A stretch of 64,000 nucleotides of DNA, taken from the NCBI GenBank assembly GCA_003049485.1, contig PYST01000015.1:127248-191247 (forward strand), given 5' to 3'. Position numbers and translations under genes: made by a program. This DNA comes from Ophioceras dolichostomum. Its lineage: Eukaryota; Ascomycota; Sordariomycetes; Magnaporthales; Ophioceraceae. Shown here piece by piece: positions 10,780 through 21,003 of the stretch. Positions within the stretch are counted from its first letter, which is position 1; each line of letters begins with the position of its first letter. The notes beneath the pieces were generated by a model, which saw only the letters and a program-made list of their open reading frames with translations, searched no databases and was not told the origin of the DNA.

Positions 10780-10955
10780 CAATACCTTGCACCCAGGGCC
10801 TGCAAGGTATTGTATTGTAATGTGTTTTATATTGTATCTGCAGTGGTATAACGTACCCTACTGTGTACGGTATGCTACCGCGTAAAGCACACGCAAACAG
10901 GTCGGAAATACAATACAAAGGACAATACATTAAAATACATTGCAGGCTCTGGGTG
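10780..10955. mobile_element. inverted-repeat element, possible MITE or hairpin
   Basis: The arms 10789-10838 and 10907-10955 are imperfect inverted repeats of about 49 nt: the left begins GCACCCAGGGCCTGCAAGGT and the reverse complement of the right begins GCACCCAGAGCCTGCAATGT. The outer 20 nt match best and the AT-rich inner parts drift. The left arm also holds a perfect 12-bp stem on its own (CAATACCTTGCA at 10780-10791 pairing with TGCAAGGTATTG at 10801-10812). No transposase frame is present, so this would be non-autonomous. The right arm touches a fragment of the F-box-like gene. Inference: a small foldback element. Confidence 0.5.
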
Positions 10956-10961
10956 CTGCTG

Positions 10962-11066
10962 CCCGTAGCATCTGTAGCTTTAAAGACGCATGGCGGCCGC
11001 TTGGGGAGGGGTCCTGGAGGTGGACGGAGTAGGGGGTGACGATTGAGAGGGTCCAGGGGGAACAGC
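10962..11066 (-). pseudogene. diverged fragment of the F-box-like gene
   Basis: About 105 bases are clearly related to positions 4086-4192 of the F-box-like gene in the same orientation. Shared blocks include TGGCGGCCGC, AGGGGTCC-GGAGGTG, ACGGAGTAGGG, ACGATTGAGAGGG and GGGGGAACAGC, with scattered substitutions and small indels. In a minus-strand frame it reads LFPLDPLNRHPLL, compared with LFPLIPLNRYLPT in the gene. Nothing else of the gene is present, so this is a non-functional fragment lying directly beside an inverted repeat. Confidence 0.75.
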
Positions 11067-11834
11067 GTCGGCGAGGAACCCCGTGATGCGCCGGCTTTCA
11101 CAGTTGTGTTCCCTCGGCTGCCTGCATGGAATGAGGTTCGCGGCTCTCGTCTACAGCCGTTAGAGGATGCGCTACTATGTCATTTAAGATACTGACATGG
11201 AAGAAGGAATCTTGACTCCTCGTCATCGAAGGCCCGCAATTGGAGCTTGGAGCTACGAGCGAAGCCGTATCCAGCACGCCGATAGAGGGTGTTGCTTGAT
11301 TGGTCGAGGCCCCAGAAAGCTTAATGGCTTCCGGCGTGACGGCGCGCAGAAGCATGAAGGGGATAAGCCACGACACGCACACCTCCGCAGAATCTCAAAT
11401 TCCTAAAGAGAGATTAATATATCCAGCACTTTCGCTTTCGTGAACCTCCCGCAGCTGTTTTTCGTTCTTAACCGCTGCATCCGAACCTCTTGCGACGACC
11501 GCGTCCTAGCCATATCTGATCTTCCCTTCCGCCTTGTTCGAAATCGAAGCTGCACAAGCGCATTGCCAAAGCCCTCCGAGGCTTTTGAGTGGCGAATCCG
11601 ACCGACGACGTTGAGAGAAAAAACTCTACCTCCTTGTTCCACCGGCCCGACCCGACCCAACCCAATACAATCCGAGCCACCCGTGCGGAGGAGAGGAGAG
11701 GTCCTTTCCTCGCACTTCCAAGCCTTGTGCCTTTAAAAACGCCGTGATCCGCCGAGATTCACAGCGAGGCGCAATTCTAGGAGGTGTTTGGAGGGGGGAC
11801 CTTGGTCGCCCCATTCTCAGCGAGCCCCCGACCC
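11067..11834. promoter_or_regulatory. upstream region of the ankyrin/RCC1/BTB gene
   Basis: About 770 bases without a supported gene, including C-rich tracts (CCCGACCCGACCCAACCC near 11646). It also has a 23-nt block, CCGTGAT-x-CGCCG-xxx-TTCACAG, at about 11742-11764 that resembles a block at about 11081-11103 next to the gene fragment. Confidence 0.4.
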
Positions 11835-14800
11835 ATGAGTCACCAACTTTGGAAGTCCTACTGGCAAGACGATGTCGATCGGTTCCGGCGCCTGCTGGCC
11901 CCCGGCGGCTATAATCCCGCATCGGCGGCATCTTCAAGGAGTCCGAACATAGGAGGAACCACCAGCGGTGGAGGAATATTTCCAGGAGCCGCAGGTTCCG
12001 GAGGCGCGAGCCCCGGCGCTTTCGGCACATCCCCCCGCTTCCCTCCCCAGACCAAGGCGGCTCGCAGGTCCTCTGCGTTTGGAGCTTCTGCAGGTGCCGG
12101 AGGCGGATCCGGTGGGTCCGGTACCGCAAGCTTCGGCAAGGCGGAAGTGAACAGCCGCGATCATGCGGGACTGACCATTCTCTTGCGCGCCTCGGCCTCG
12201 TCGTTGCCATCCTCCGTCGCATTTGTGCGCGCCCTGCTCGACCACCCGGCGGTCGATATCTACGTACGCGACCCTGAGAGCGGCTGGAATGCGCTTCACC
12301 GAGCACTATACGCTGGAAACATATCGGTGGCGCGCCTCCTCCTCGCCAAGGAGCGCGCAGACCTTGCGGACAGCGCAGCCTTCGTCGCGGGGGGCTCCTC
12401 GATCTCCCGTATCGGGCAGCTCATCAAGACCAAGGATCATGAAGGGAACAGCCCTTTCGACCTCCTCGCGGCGTCCATCGGAGAGCGCGCCCTGCCGAAG
12501 GATGGGGATGTGCTTGAGAGATCCCAGTCGCTCTCTGACGACGGCTCAGAGGGCGAGGAGCCGTTGTTGGTACAAAGAGGCGCATCGTAAGCCTTTCATA
12601 TCCATATTCCTGCTATACTTGCTGCGTCTGGACGCTCAGGTTTCTGACATTGCTCGATATAAATAGTGTCGCCGGACGTCTGCAAGCCCGAGTGGATGGT
12701 GACGAGCTGTTCATGTTTGGAAGCAACAAGAACATGTCCCTAGGAGTCGGCGACGAGTCTGATCGGCAGTACCCGGAGCGAGTGCATCTCCGCCGACCAG
12801 ACCATCTGTTTCACAGATTCTACGATGAGCTCCTCGAACAGACCGACCGCGACCGACCTGCCCCCGGATCGCTGAAGTTGGATGAGCTGCCAGCGATGAT
12901 CCTCACGCGGCCCCTAGAGATCCAGGATGTGGTGTTATCCAAGTTCCATAGCGCCGTCCTAACGACTGACCCCATCTCGAACCTATATATATGCGGAGTA
13001 GGACGTGGCGGCCGACTTGGCTTGAGCGATGACCAAAGGGTCCGCTTCACCTATGTCCCAGTCCAGGGCGGCCTGGCGGACAGAAAGGTGGTCCAGGCTG
13101 CCCTGGGACAAGATCACTCTATGGCTGTCACCGACACGGGAGAGTTGTGGACATGGGGATCCAATGCTTGCTCTCAACTCGGCTACTCACTGCCTCCACC
13201 CACCAAGGCGGATGAGGTACCGATGAGTCTTACTCCACGCCAAGTCTTCGGCCCCTTGAGAAAGGAGACTGTCGAAGGGGTAGCCGCCTCTGCCGTCCAC
13301 TCTGTCGCGCACACCGGTACTTCGCTTTATTGCTGGGGGAAGAATCTTGGGCAGCTCGCTCTTATGGATTCTGACTCGAGGTCTCTCGAGTTTCAACCCA
13401 TCCCCCGCAAGGTGGCCGCGTCGCTCTTCTCATGCCCAATCGCCATGGTCTCGGCTATTGACAAGGCCACCGCCGTTCTCCTCACGAACCACACCGTCTG
13501 CGTCTTCACGAGCTACGGCTACAACATGGTGAAATTTCCGACCGTGGATCCCTTCACGAACTACCGCATGCGGAGCTTCGTCCCGCGGATTCGAGGCGTC
13601 GCGTGCGAACACAGTGGCCAGGCTCACAAGATCTGCCACATCGCTGCGGGCGGTGAGACCATTGCAGCCGTAACCGGTCGAGGGGATCTTTTCGTCATGG
13701 GCCTTAATCTTGGTAGCGCTGGTGACGCCAACTCCTCGGCATCCACTACCAACCCGTCCAAGATCAAGGAGGCCGTGGGCCAGCCGCAATGCATCTGGAG
13801 TGCGAGGAAGGATGGGGTGCGGTCTGTGGGTGTGGGTGAGCACGGTTCTGTGATCATCTGCACCGAGTCTGGTGCTGTATGGAGACGGGTGAAACGAGCC
13901 ACGGCTAAGGATGCGTATACCGGAGCGGCTGCCTCATCAGCAGACCTCAAACGCAAGAAGGACTTCAAGTTCCAGCGCGTACCCTACATCTCGAAGGTCG
14001 TCGGCGTCCGGAATTCCGCGTTTGGTGCCTTCGCCGCCGTACGTCGCGACTCGCACGTCATGAAGGAGCAGATCTCCATCGATAAACAGACGATTTGGGA
14101 CGACCTCACTCCACTGATCTGTCTTTTTGGATTTTCCTCATCGGAAAAGAGCCTCACAAACGAGCGTGCATTTAATCTCAGAGCGGTGCCGAACTCTCAG
14201 TGTCAGCTTCCTAGGGCCCTCTTGAGGTCATCAGACCTTGAAGAGGACCTGATCCGCCACCTGGCAAGCGCCGGTCTTGACATCAAAGACTACGACGCCA
14301 CGATACGCTCGTCGTCCCACCCGGATATCAAGATCCCGATTCACAGCTGGATCTTATCCGCTAGGAGCCCGGTATTCCGTGCCGCTTTTGCTAAATATCG
14401 CGCCGCTGGGTCCTACGCATCTGACGACTTCTTCACCATCGAACCTGCCGATGGCAAAGCAGAAATAACCGTAACAGCCCTCGACTTGATAACGGTGTTG
14501 AACCTTGTGATCTATCTATACCTAGACCAGGTCGTTGCGTTTTGGAACCTGCCAAGACTTCCTTCGGCGCAAACGCAGAAATATCGCCAGATCCGCGTCG
14601 ATCTCATGAAGGTGGCGGCAAAACTGGGCTTGTCCAAACTCGAGGCTGCCGCTCGAATTCAAAACGAGCCCACCAAGTCCATGGCTGCTGACCTTGATCT
14701 GGCTCATCAAGACTCCGAGTTCATGGAAGAGGGCGACGTGGTCATAGAACTCAACGGAGACGAGGCCACGGCCCACAGTGCCCTTCTCCGCCGACGATGC

Positions 14801-17026
14801 CCATACTTCGAGGGATTCTTCCACGGCAGATCTGAGGGCATGTGGCTGGCGACGCGTCGGGATGCGGCTGGACCGTCTGGTCGAGTATCGATCGACCTGA
14901 AGCATTTCGACCCTGAGCCTTTTGGATACGTCTTGCGTCATTTGTACGGTGACGTTGGGGAGGAACTGTTCGACTTAACCGTTGTGCCTACGTTCGACGA
15001 CTTCACAGACCTGATCATGGACATCCTGGCAATAGCGAACGAGCTGATGCTCGACCGGCTGTCCAGAGTTTGCCAGAAGGTCATGGGCCGGTTCGTCACG
15101 ACTCGTACCATCGCGGGGCTCCTTAACGAGATCAGCCCATGCTCGGTGACAGAGTTTAAGGACGCGGGTCTGGAGTATATCTGCATGCAGATTGAGACCA
15201 TGCTAGAGAATCACTTGCTCGAAGACCTCGACGAGGAGTTGCTCTTGGAGCTGGATGAGGTGGTCAGGGACAACCAACGGGCTCATTGTCCCAACGCGAG
15301 CGGCACATGGACTGAAGAGTCGCTTCACCAGAGAAACCCCGCTCTGGCGACGGACATCCAAGAGGAGAGGCAGATCCGCGTGAAGGAGATGGCGTTCAAG
15401 GCCACTCAGAGAGACGACGAGAAGAAGCTCTCGACCTCCTTCAAGGCCAGGGCAGGCAGCCTCGATGACGGTTCTTTGAACACCATCCCAGCGACACCGG
15501 ACAAGACCGAACGGGCCAAGAAACCTTCTGGCCGGAATGAGCCCTTCAGTCCAAGCCTGAGGCCGAAGGCGTCTGCTGCGGATCTGATGTTCGACATGGA
15601 CGATGATGAGGAGTACGTGACCATTAGCCCCTTTGCGAAGCCTCGGCAAGCCGAAGCAGTGAGTGGCAGCCCCAAGGTACCACAAAAAGAAGAGCAGGAG
15701 GTCTCGAGAGGAGAGCAGCCATCAAGCCCCCAGGTCTCTCGTCAACTCGAAGCTACCGCGCGGCGGCCCTCGGGATCTGCCTCCAACCCTGTGTCCACAG
15801 CCCCCACGAAGTCCCCAGGAAGCCCCTGGCAGCCCAGTTCGTTGGCGACGGAAAAACTGGACCTCCGCAAGATCATGACGGAAACGTCAACGGCCAGACA
15901 GTCCGCGCTGTCGGCCGGCCTGGCTGCGGCTTCTCCGAAGACCTCACAGACCCCACGCAGGGCTACACAGGCCGCAAAGCCTTCACAGCAGGAGAAAAAG
16001 AGACAACTACAAGCCGCCCAGGAGGCAGCGGCAGCCCTGGAATCAAGCAGTGGGAAGGCCACCGGCGCATGGGAGACCCCTCGGCCAGCCCCCGGACCCG
16101 CGGCCTCCAGCCCATGGAAGGCCACCCCGACGACTCCAAAGACCAGCCTCAAGGACATGCTGGCTCCTGCCACCGCCGCGGCGCCTATAGCACCGCCCAA
16201 GCCGCTTGTCGCGACAGAGTCTTCTGCGTACCGCCGCACCGCCTCGCCGGATACCAGGTTCCCAGGCCAGTCACGAAAGCCCAAAACAGGACCGCAAACC
16301 CAACCATCGCCGTCCTCGCCTGCTCCATCCCCACAACAACCCTTAACTCCACACTCCAAATCCTACATTCCGTCACCCTCGGCAGCGGCGGCTAAGGCCG
16401 CGTCAGCTGGGGATGGAGGCGGCCTCCTGCTGAGCATGGCCGACATCATAGGCCAGCAGCGGCGCGAGCAGGAGCTCATGCGCGAGGCGGTCGCGAAGCG
16501 CAGCCTGCAGGAGATACAGCAGGAGCAGGAGTTCCAGGAGTGGTGGGACCAGGAGAGCCGGAGGACGCAGGAGGAGGAGGCAAGGCGACTCGCGAGGGAG
16601 GCGCGCGCTAGGGGACGAGGGGAGGGAGGCGGAGGCGGAGGAGGTGCCGGTGTCGGCGCTGGCGCACAGGGAGGGGACGGGCCTGAGGGTGGAGGTGGAG
16701 GCGGTGGCGGACGTGGTAGGCGTGGACGGAGACTCGCCCGTGGTGGTAACGGCGGCGGCGGAGGTGGTGGAAGTGGGCCGGGCCAGTCGGCGGCGGCTTT
16801 GAGCCCGGCTGACAAGACTGCTGCTGCTACCGTGCCGAACGCTGGTGCCGTCGCTGGCAACGCTGTTGGCACCGCCGACGCTTCCGCTTCCGGGAGACCG
16901 GCCGTTGGCGGCGGTGGTGGCAGCGGTAGCAATGGCAGTGCTGCGCAGAGAGGGAGGGGCAGGAGCAGGGGCGGCGGTGGAGGAAGAAAAGTAGGGGGAG
17001 GTGGAGGTGGTGAGATCAAGTCTTGA
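11835..17026 (+). CDS. ankyrin / RCC1 / BTB-BTB protein (IBtk type)
   Basis: Very large adaptor-like protein of about 1,703 aa in two exons, 11835-12586 and 12667-17026 (intron GTAAGC to AAATAG, with branch-like TTCTGACA). ATG 11835 (MSHQLWKSYWQDD) is preferred over the in-frame 11784 because the ordered sequence starts there. Ankyrin-like repeats lie near residues 100-230 (LTILLRASASSLPS; GWNALHRALYAGNISVARLL; HEGNSPFDLLA). RCC1-type blades follow at about 265-480 (ELFMFGSNKNMSLGVGD, NLYICGVGRGGRLGLSD, LWTWGSNACSQLGY, SLYCWGKNLGQL). Two BTB domains come next, near 785-900 and 935-1060 (VVIELNGDEATAHSALLRRR). A C-terminal segment has MADIIGQQRREQELM and a long Gly/Arg-rich tail. This order matches animal IBtk and fission yeast Btb proteins, which can serve as Cullin-3 adaptors. 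Role in this fungus is inferred. Confidence 0.85.
16600..17000. repeat. glycine-coding low-complexity GGN tract
   Basis: The 3' end of the IBtk-type gene consists of GGN-rich runs encoding poly-Gly blocks separated by Arg-rich patches (RGRRGRRLARGG, RGRGRSRGGGGGRK). The RGG-like composition would suit RNA or nucleic acid binding. The strong purine bias produces a 218-codon proline-rich frame on the opposite strand that is an artefact. Confidence 0.85.
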
Positions 17027-18064
17027 GTTGGTATGATGCTTCAACTGCTTCAACTCCGCGTGCGCGCTGCGATAAAAGTTTGTTCTGATGCTGAGATCGT
17101 CAGGCACACGAAACGCGCGTGCTTTCTTCATGAGTGTATATTCTCCGCCGTATATAAGCTGCTGCTGCGTTGGGGACGTAACAGTAATCTTAAGCGTTAT
17201 ACCTTTTTTGTTCTCTGTTGTTTCAGGGTTACAAGTTGCCACCCGGGAATTGGTACACTGAACCACGTACATCGTTGACAGGAGCCAGGAGGTTCTCGCT
17301 CTTCCGAGGCTGCGGAATCCCAGAGGCGATGATCCCGATTCTGGCCCCGAGGCTTGTCGTCCCACGTTGGCTCCGTGGTCGACAGGCTCGGCAACCAAAC
17401 TCGAATAGATCGACCTGATCGGGACGGCTTCCTGCAGGTGCAAAGGAAATACAACATGCCTGTTTATTCCGTATTGTTCAATTACCCATCGTGAAGCGAC
17501 TTCAAGGTCGAAAGTACCTAGGTAAGGACAGAAAAGAGATGCAGGAAGACTATTTGAGAAGGGAAGCACAACAGGATAAACCAAACGGCCAACCTTTCTA
17601 TTCCCAGTCGTTGGACAGGGCAGGTCCGCCCAGTTTCGTTGGACATGAAAGAATAAGAAGTCATAAAAAAAAGAGAGGAGGGGAAAAATTGACATTTGCC
17701 CGGGCAAATGCATAGGTACCTGGGAACCTACACCTCCGTGCCAGGTAATGATGCCGCGCTTGCGTGTCGTAGCCGCCTCGCGCTCGCCGCCGCCACCACG
17801 ACCACTTATATCCCTCAAGCGGCACGTCTCGCTTTCCTAGCTGTCCACCTTGAATCATCCGCTTTCATTGAAACAACGCGACGACACACGCACGGCCCTG
17901 ACAGACAGCCCATCGCTCGGCCGTCATATCTACCCAAGAAAAACCACCGCAAGCAAATCTCTTACCTCCATCCCCACCTCACCCATCCTCCAACCCAACA
18001 CGGCCAAACACCAATCGAAAGCTGCTGACACCTGCCTAGACATGTCAGACACCCACAGTAAAGC
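17027..18064. other. intergenic region, convergent 3' ends
   Basis: About 1 kb between the 3' ends of the IBtk-type and HSE1 genes. It contains two instances of the ACCTAGGTA-type motif (near 17515 and 17713) and only short frames without motifs. Confidence 0.45.
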
Positions 18065-21003
18065 TCAGTAACTAACCCCGCCCGCCTGCCTATAATAATC
18101 GCTCGGCGCGCTCGGCCCCCCGTCCGACGCCCCAGCACCAGCACCACTACCCGCCCCCGACGGCGGCACGTAAGCCCTATACTGGGGCTCGCCGCCGGGG
18201 CCCGGTGCAGAGGGGCCTCCTCCATGCCCAGACGGCGGTGCGGCGCCAGCCAAGCGACTAGGAAGGGTGAACCTCGCGTCTCCGCCGGCGCCGCCCAGGA
18301 CCGGGGAATAGACACGGCTGGCGGCGCCGACGGGCGGGGGCGGGGCGGCAGAGGTGGGCTGCAGCGGGGGAGGGGCGGAGCTGCCGCCGGCGCCGCTGAG
18401 GTCTGAGTCGTCGTAGCCGTGGCCCATGTACGGGTTCGGCGCTGACGACTGTTGTTGTTGTGATTGGACCTGGTGGGTCGAGTAGGTGGTGTACTGATAC
18501 GGCTGTGGTGCCTTCCCACCGCTGCCGCCGCCGCCGCCGAGGTTGAGAGGCGCGGGCGTGGCCGAGGGGCTAGCTGACGCGCCTGCGCCGTATGGCTCGT
18601 CTGGGGAGTAGACTGACGACGAGTACGTGGCCGCTGAGGAAGGGTTGTGCGGCGCGATGGGCGAGTCGTATACGGAGGTGGACAGCTCCTGCGGGTTGCC
18701 GTAGGTGCCCTGTTGAGGCTGCTGCGAGTAACCGGTGGTGACGTAGGGCATAGGCGGCGGTGGAGAGGAGACTGGATGAGGTCTTTGTTGCTGCTGTTGT
18801 TGGGGAGCTTGTTGGTGATGCTGCTGGGTTTGCTGTGTTTGCTGCTGAGTCTGAATCGGGGCCGGCATTGGCTTGACCGACTGCGGCGGCAGACGGCCTC
18901 CGGCGGCACCGCCGACGGGGGGCCCTTGATCTCGCGGGGGGAAGTGCTGGGGCTGCTGCTGCTGAGACGGTGGCGGACCGCCGCCACCTTGAGGCGGCAC
19001 TTCGGCGCCGGCTACATAGAATGGTGCGGCGCCTGGCCCGGGAGCCGCTCCTGGCCGCTGGAAGTTGGGAGATGGCGTTGACTGCGGCGGGTACTGGGCT
19101 TGGTCTGTGGGAGAGACAAAACTTAGACGACGGCACGTGGACGTGGGGTGCGGCATGAGCTAAACGACCTTCACTCACCCTGAGAGGGCCCGGGCGTGTA
19201 AAACCGTTGAGGGTCCTGCTGTGGTGCGTTCATCGGCTGGTATGGCCCGCTGGGGCCGCTGGGCCCGCTGGGCCCGCTGGGACCACTGGGACCGCTGGGA
19301 CCGCCGGGGCCGCCGGGGCCGCCGTAGGCCTGGGGTGGGCGAATGGCGTATTGGTGGTAGTTTGGCTGGGGCGGGTGGGACATGGAGGTTTCCAGGAGGG
19401 CCTCGTAGTCTCGCCGCGCCTTGATAAACTTCTCGTTGAGTTGAGTGAAGTCATCTACAAGTTATGTGTGTGTTAGCAGGTGTACTTGCTGCCTTGCTGG
19501 ACAGTCCCACGGCATCAAGACGAAGATGTTGGGCATGAAGCACAACACCAGACCAGGATGCCATACCTTTCTTTTGGGAGTACTTTTCTATCAGCTTGAT
19601 AAGCTTGGGTCGGATTGCCGAGGATTGCTGGTAGAGTTTCTACAAGGATAGATAGAAATTAGGTTAGCACCGTATAATATCGGCATCGAGCGGCTGGTGG
19701 GATGAGGATGAGGAAGAATTCACCGTGATCTCCTCGCTATCTTCGTCCTTAGAAGCGGTGCTGAGCAGAGCCAGCAACTTCTCAACGTTCTTAATCTCAG
19801 AGAACACCTCAGCCTCCATCTGGGCCTCGCGTTGCAGCTCGTCCGGGGTGGGGTCGGCCAGCTTCTCGACGTAGTTGAGCGGGAAGATGCCCGTCCTGCC
19901 CTTGAGCGACCCCCGCCACCAGTCCTTGTACACAGACTCGATCACTGCGATCACGTCGCCCTTCTTGAATTCAAGCTCGCCGTCCTCCGACGGCACGAAG
20001 TCAAAGAGCGCCCGCACCCGGGAGACCGTGGCGGCCGTATTACCCGTTACCGACTGCTGTAGAGGTTCTTGCTGCTGCTGTTTTTGCTGTTGGGCCTGTG
20101 ACTGCGACTGCGCGCCGCCGCTTGGCCCCGCTGCGGAACCACTGGCAGTCGCCGGAGCCTTGCCGGCGGCCGCGGAGGATGGCCCAGCTGTGACAGGCGC
20201 CTTCTTGCGCTCCTCTTCTTGCAAGGAGAGCGTCAGCGCCATCTGCAGCTCCTCCTCCTCCTTCTGGCGGTCGAGGGCCGTGAGCGAGTTCTTCTGCGGG
20301 GCCGAGGGAGGCTGAAGCTGCGGGTTCGACTGCTTGAGCCTGAAGTAGGCGTCGTACATGATGCCCAGGTCGGTGTCGTCCTTGAACATATCAGACCACT
20401 CCTTCGTTCGCTCTAGGATCTTGGCTTTGACCTGGGTGTGCGTGTTGCGGTCGTTCGCTAGCTTAAGCAGAGCCTCGGTGAATGCCCGCGATGCGAGCTC
20501 CCGGTGCATCGGCTTGCCGCAGTTCTGGCTAAGTGCGTTCGCGAGCTTTTGTTCGGGATCCAGTCAGCTAGGTACCTAGGTAGTGTTCTGCCGCCGATCT
20601 TCCCACTAGATCATTCGATAGCCATAGACAGCCATAGACAATACCCGCCCATCGCTTCGGCCCATGTCTATCATCTAGCGTCGTCACAACTTGGCACCGA
20701 CATACCTCCAATGTGTAAAGCTGCACGTTTGCGTTCCGATGTGCCAGGCGCCGTATCAAGGCTTGGACGGACTCCTTGGCTCCGTTCTGGTCGTTCGTAG
20801 CCTGATCGCACACCTCCATGATCGCGCCCCAGTCTTCTGACGTGAGGTTCTCGTCCGTCGCCTTGGCTGTCCCACGTAACCAACAGAATCCTTTGTTAGC
20901 TTTGCTCGGCCATTTCGCTGTCGGAAAAGCGATGGTTCTCGGGTTAGAAAGATGCCTTACCGATGGACGCATCGTACGGCGACGGAGCTTGACTTCGGAA
21001 CAT
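18065..21003 (-). CDS. HSE1: ESCRT-0 subunit Hse1 (STAM homologue)
   Basis: Hse1 pairs with Vps27 on endosomes to capture ubiquitinated membrane proteins for multivesicular-body sorting. Six exons give 804 aa: 21003-20961, 20866-20706, 20545-19724, 19639-19567, 19454-19179, 19104-18065. The VHS domain covers roughly residues 1-150 (KATDENLTSEDWG, LIRRLAHRNANVQLYTLE, LANALSQNCGKPMHRELASR). A ubiquitin-interacting motif follows near 165-180 (EEEELQMALTLSLQEEE), an SH3 domain near 244-297 (ALFDF...WWRGSLKGRTGIFPLNYVEKL), then a helical GAT-like region (KLYQQSSAIRPKLIKLIEKY). From about residue 430 the tail is Pro/Gln/Gly-rich with (GPS)n repeats. The gene is larger than yeast HSE1 (452 aa) because of this tail, as in other filamentous fungi. 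Intron 2 appears to end in AAG (ACAAAAG) after a good branch point (GCTGACT). Confidence 0.93.
19246..19312. repeat. 9-nt tandem repeat encoding (GPS)n in HSE1
   Basis: Head-to-tail GGGCCGCTG-type nonamers encode PGGPGGPSGPSGPSG on the minus strand. Synonymous differences between units (GGGCCCGCT, GGGACCACT, GGGACCGCT) show the array is not brand new. Confidence 0.85.

Noticed and set aside
16363..17019. 218-codon proline-rich minus-strand frame
   Set aside because: It is the reverse of the Gly-coding tract in the IBtk-type gene.
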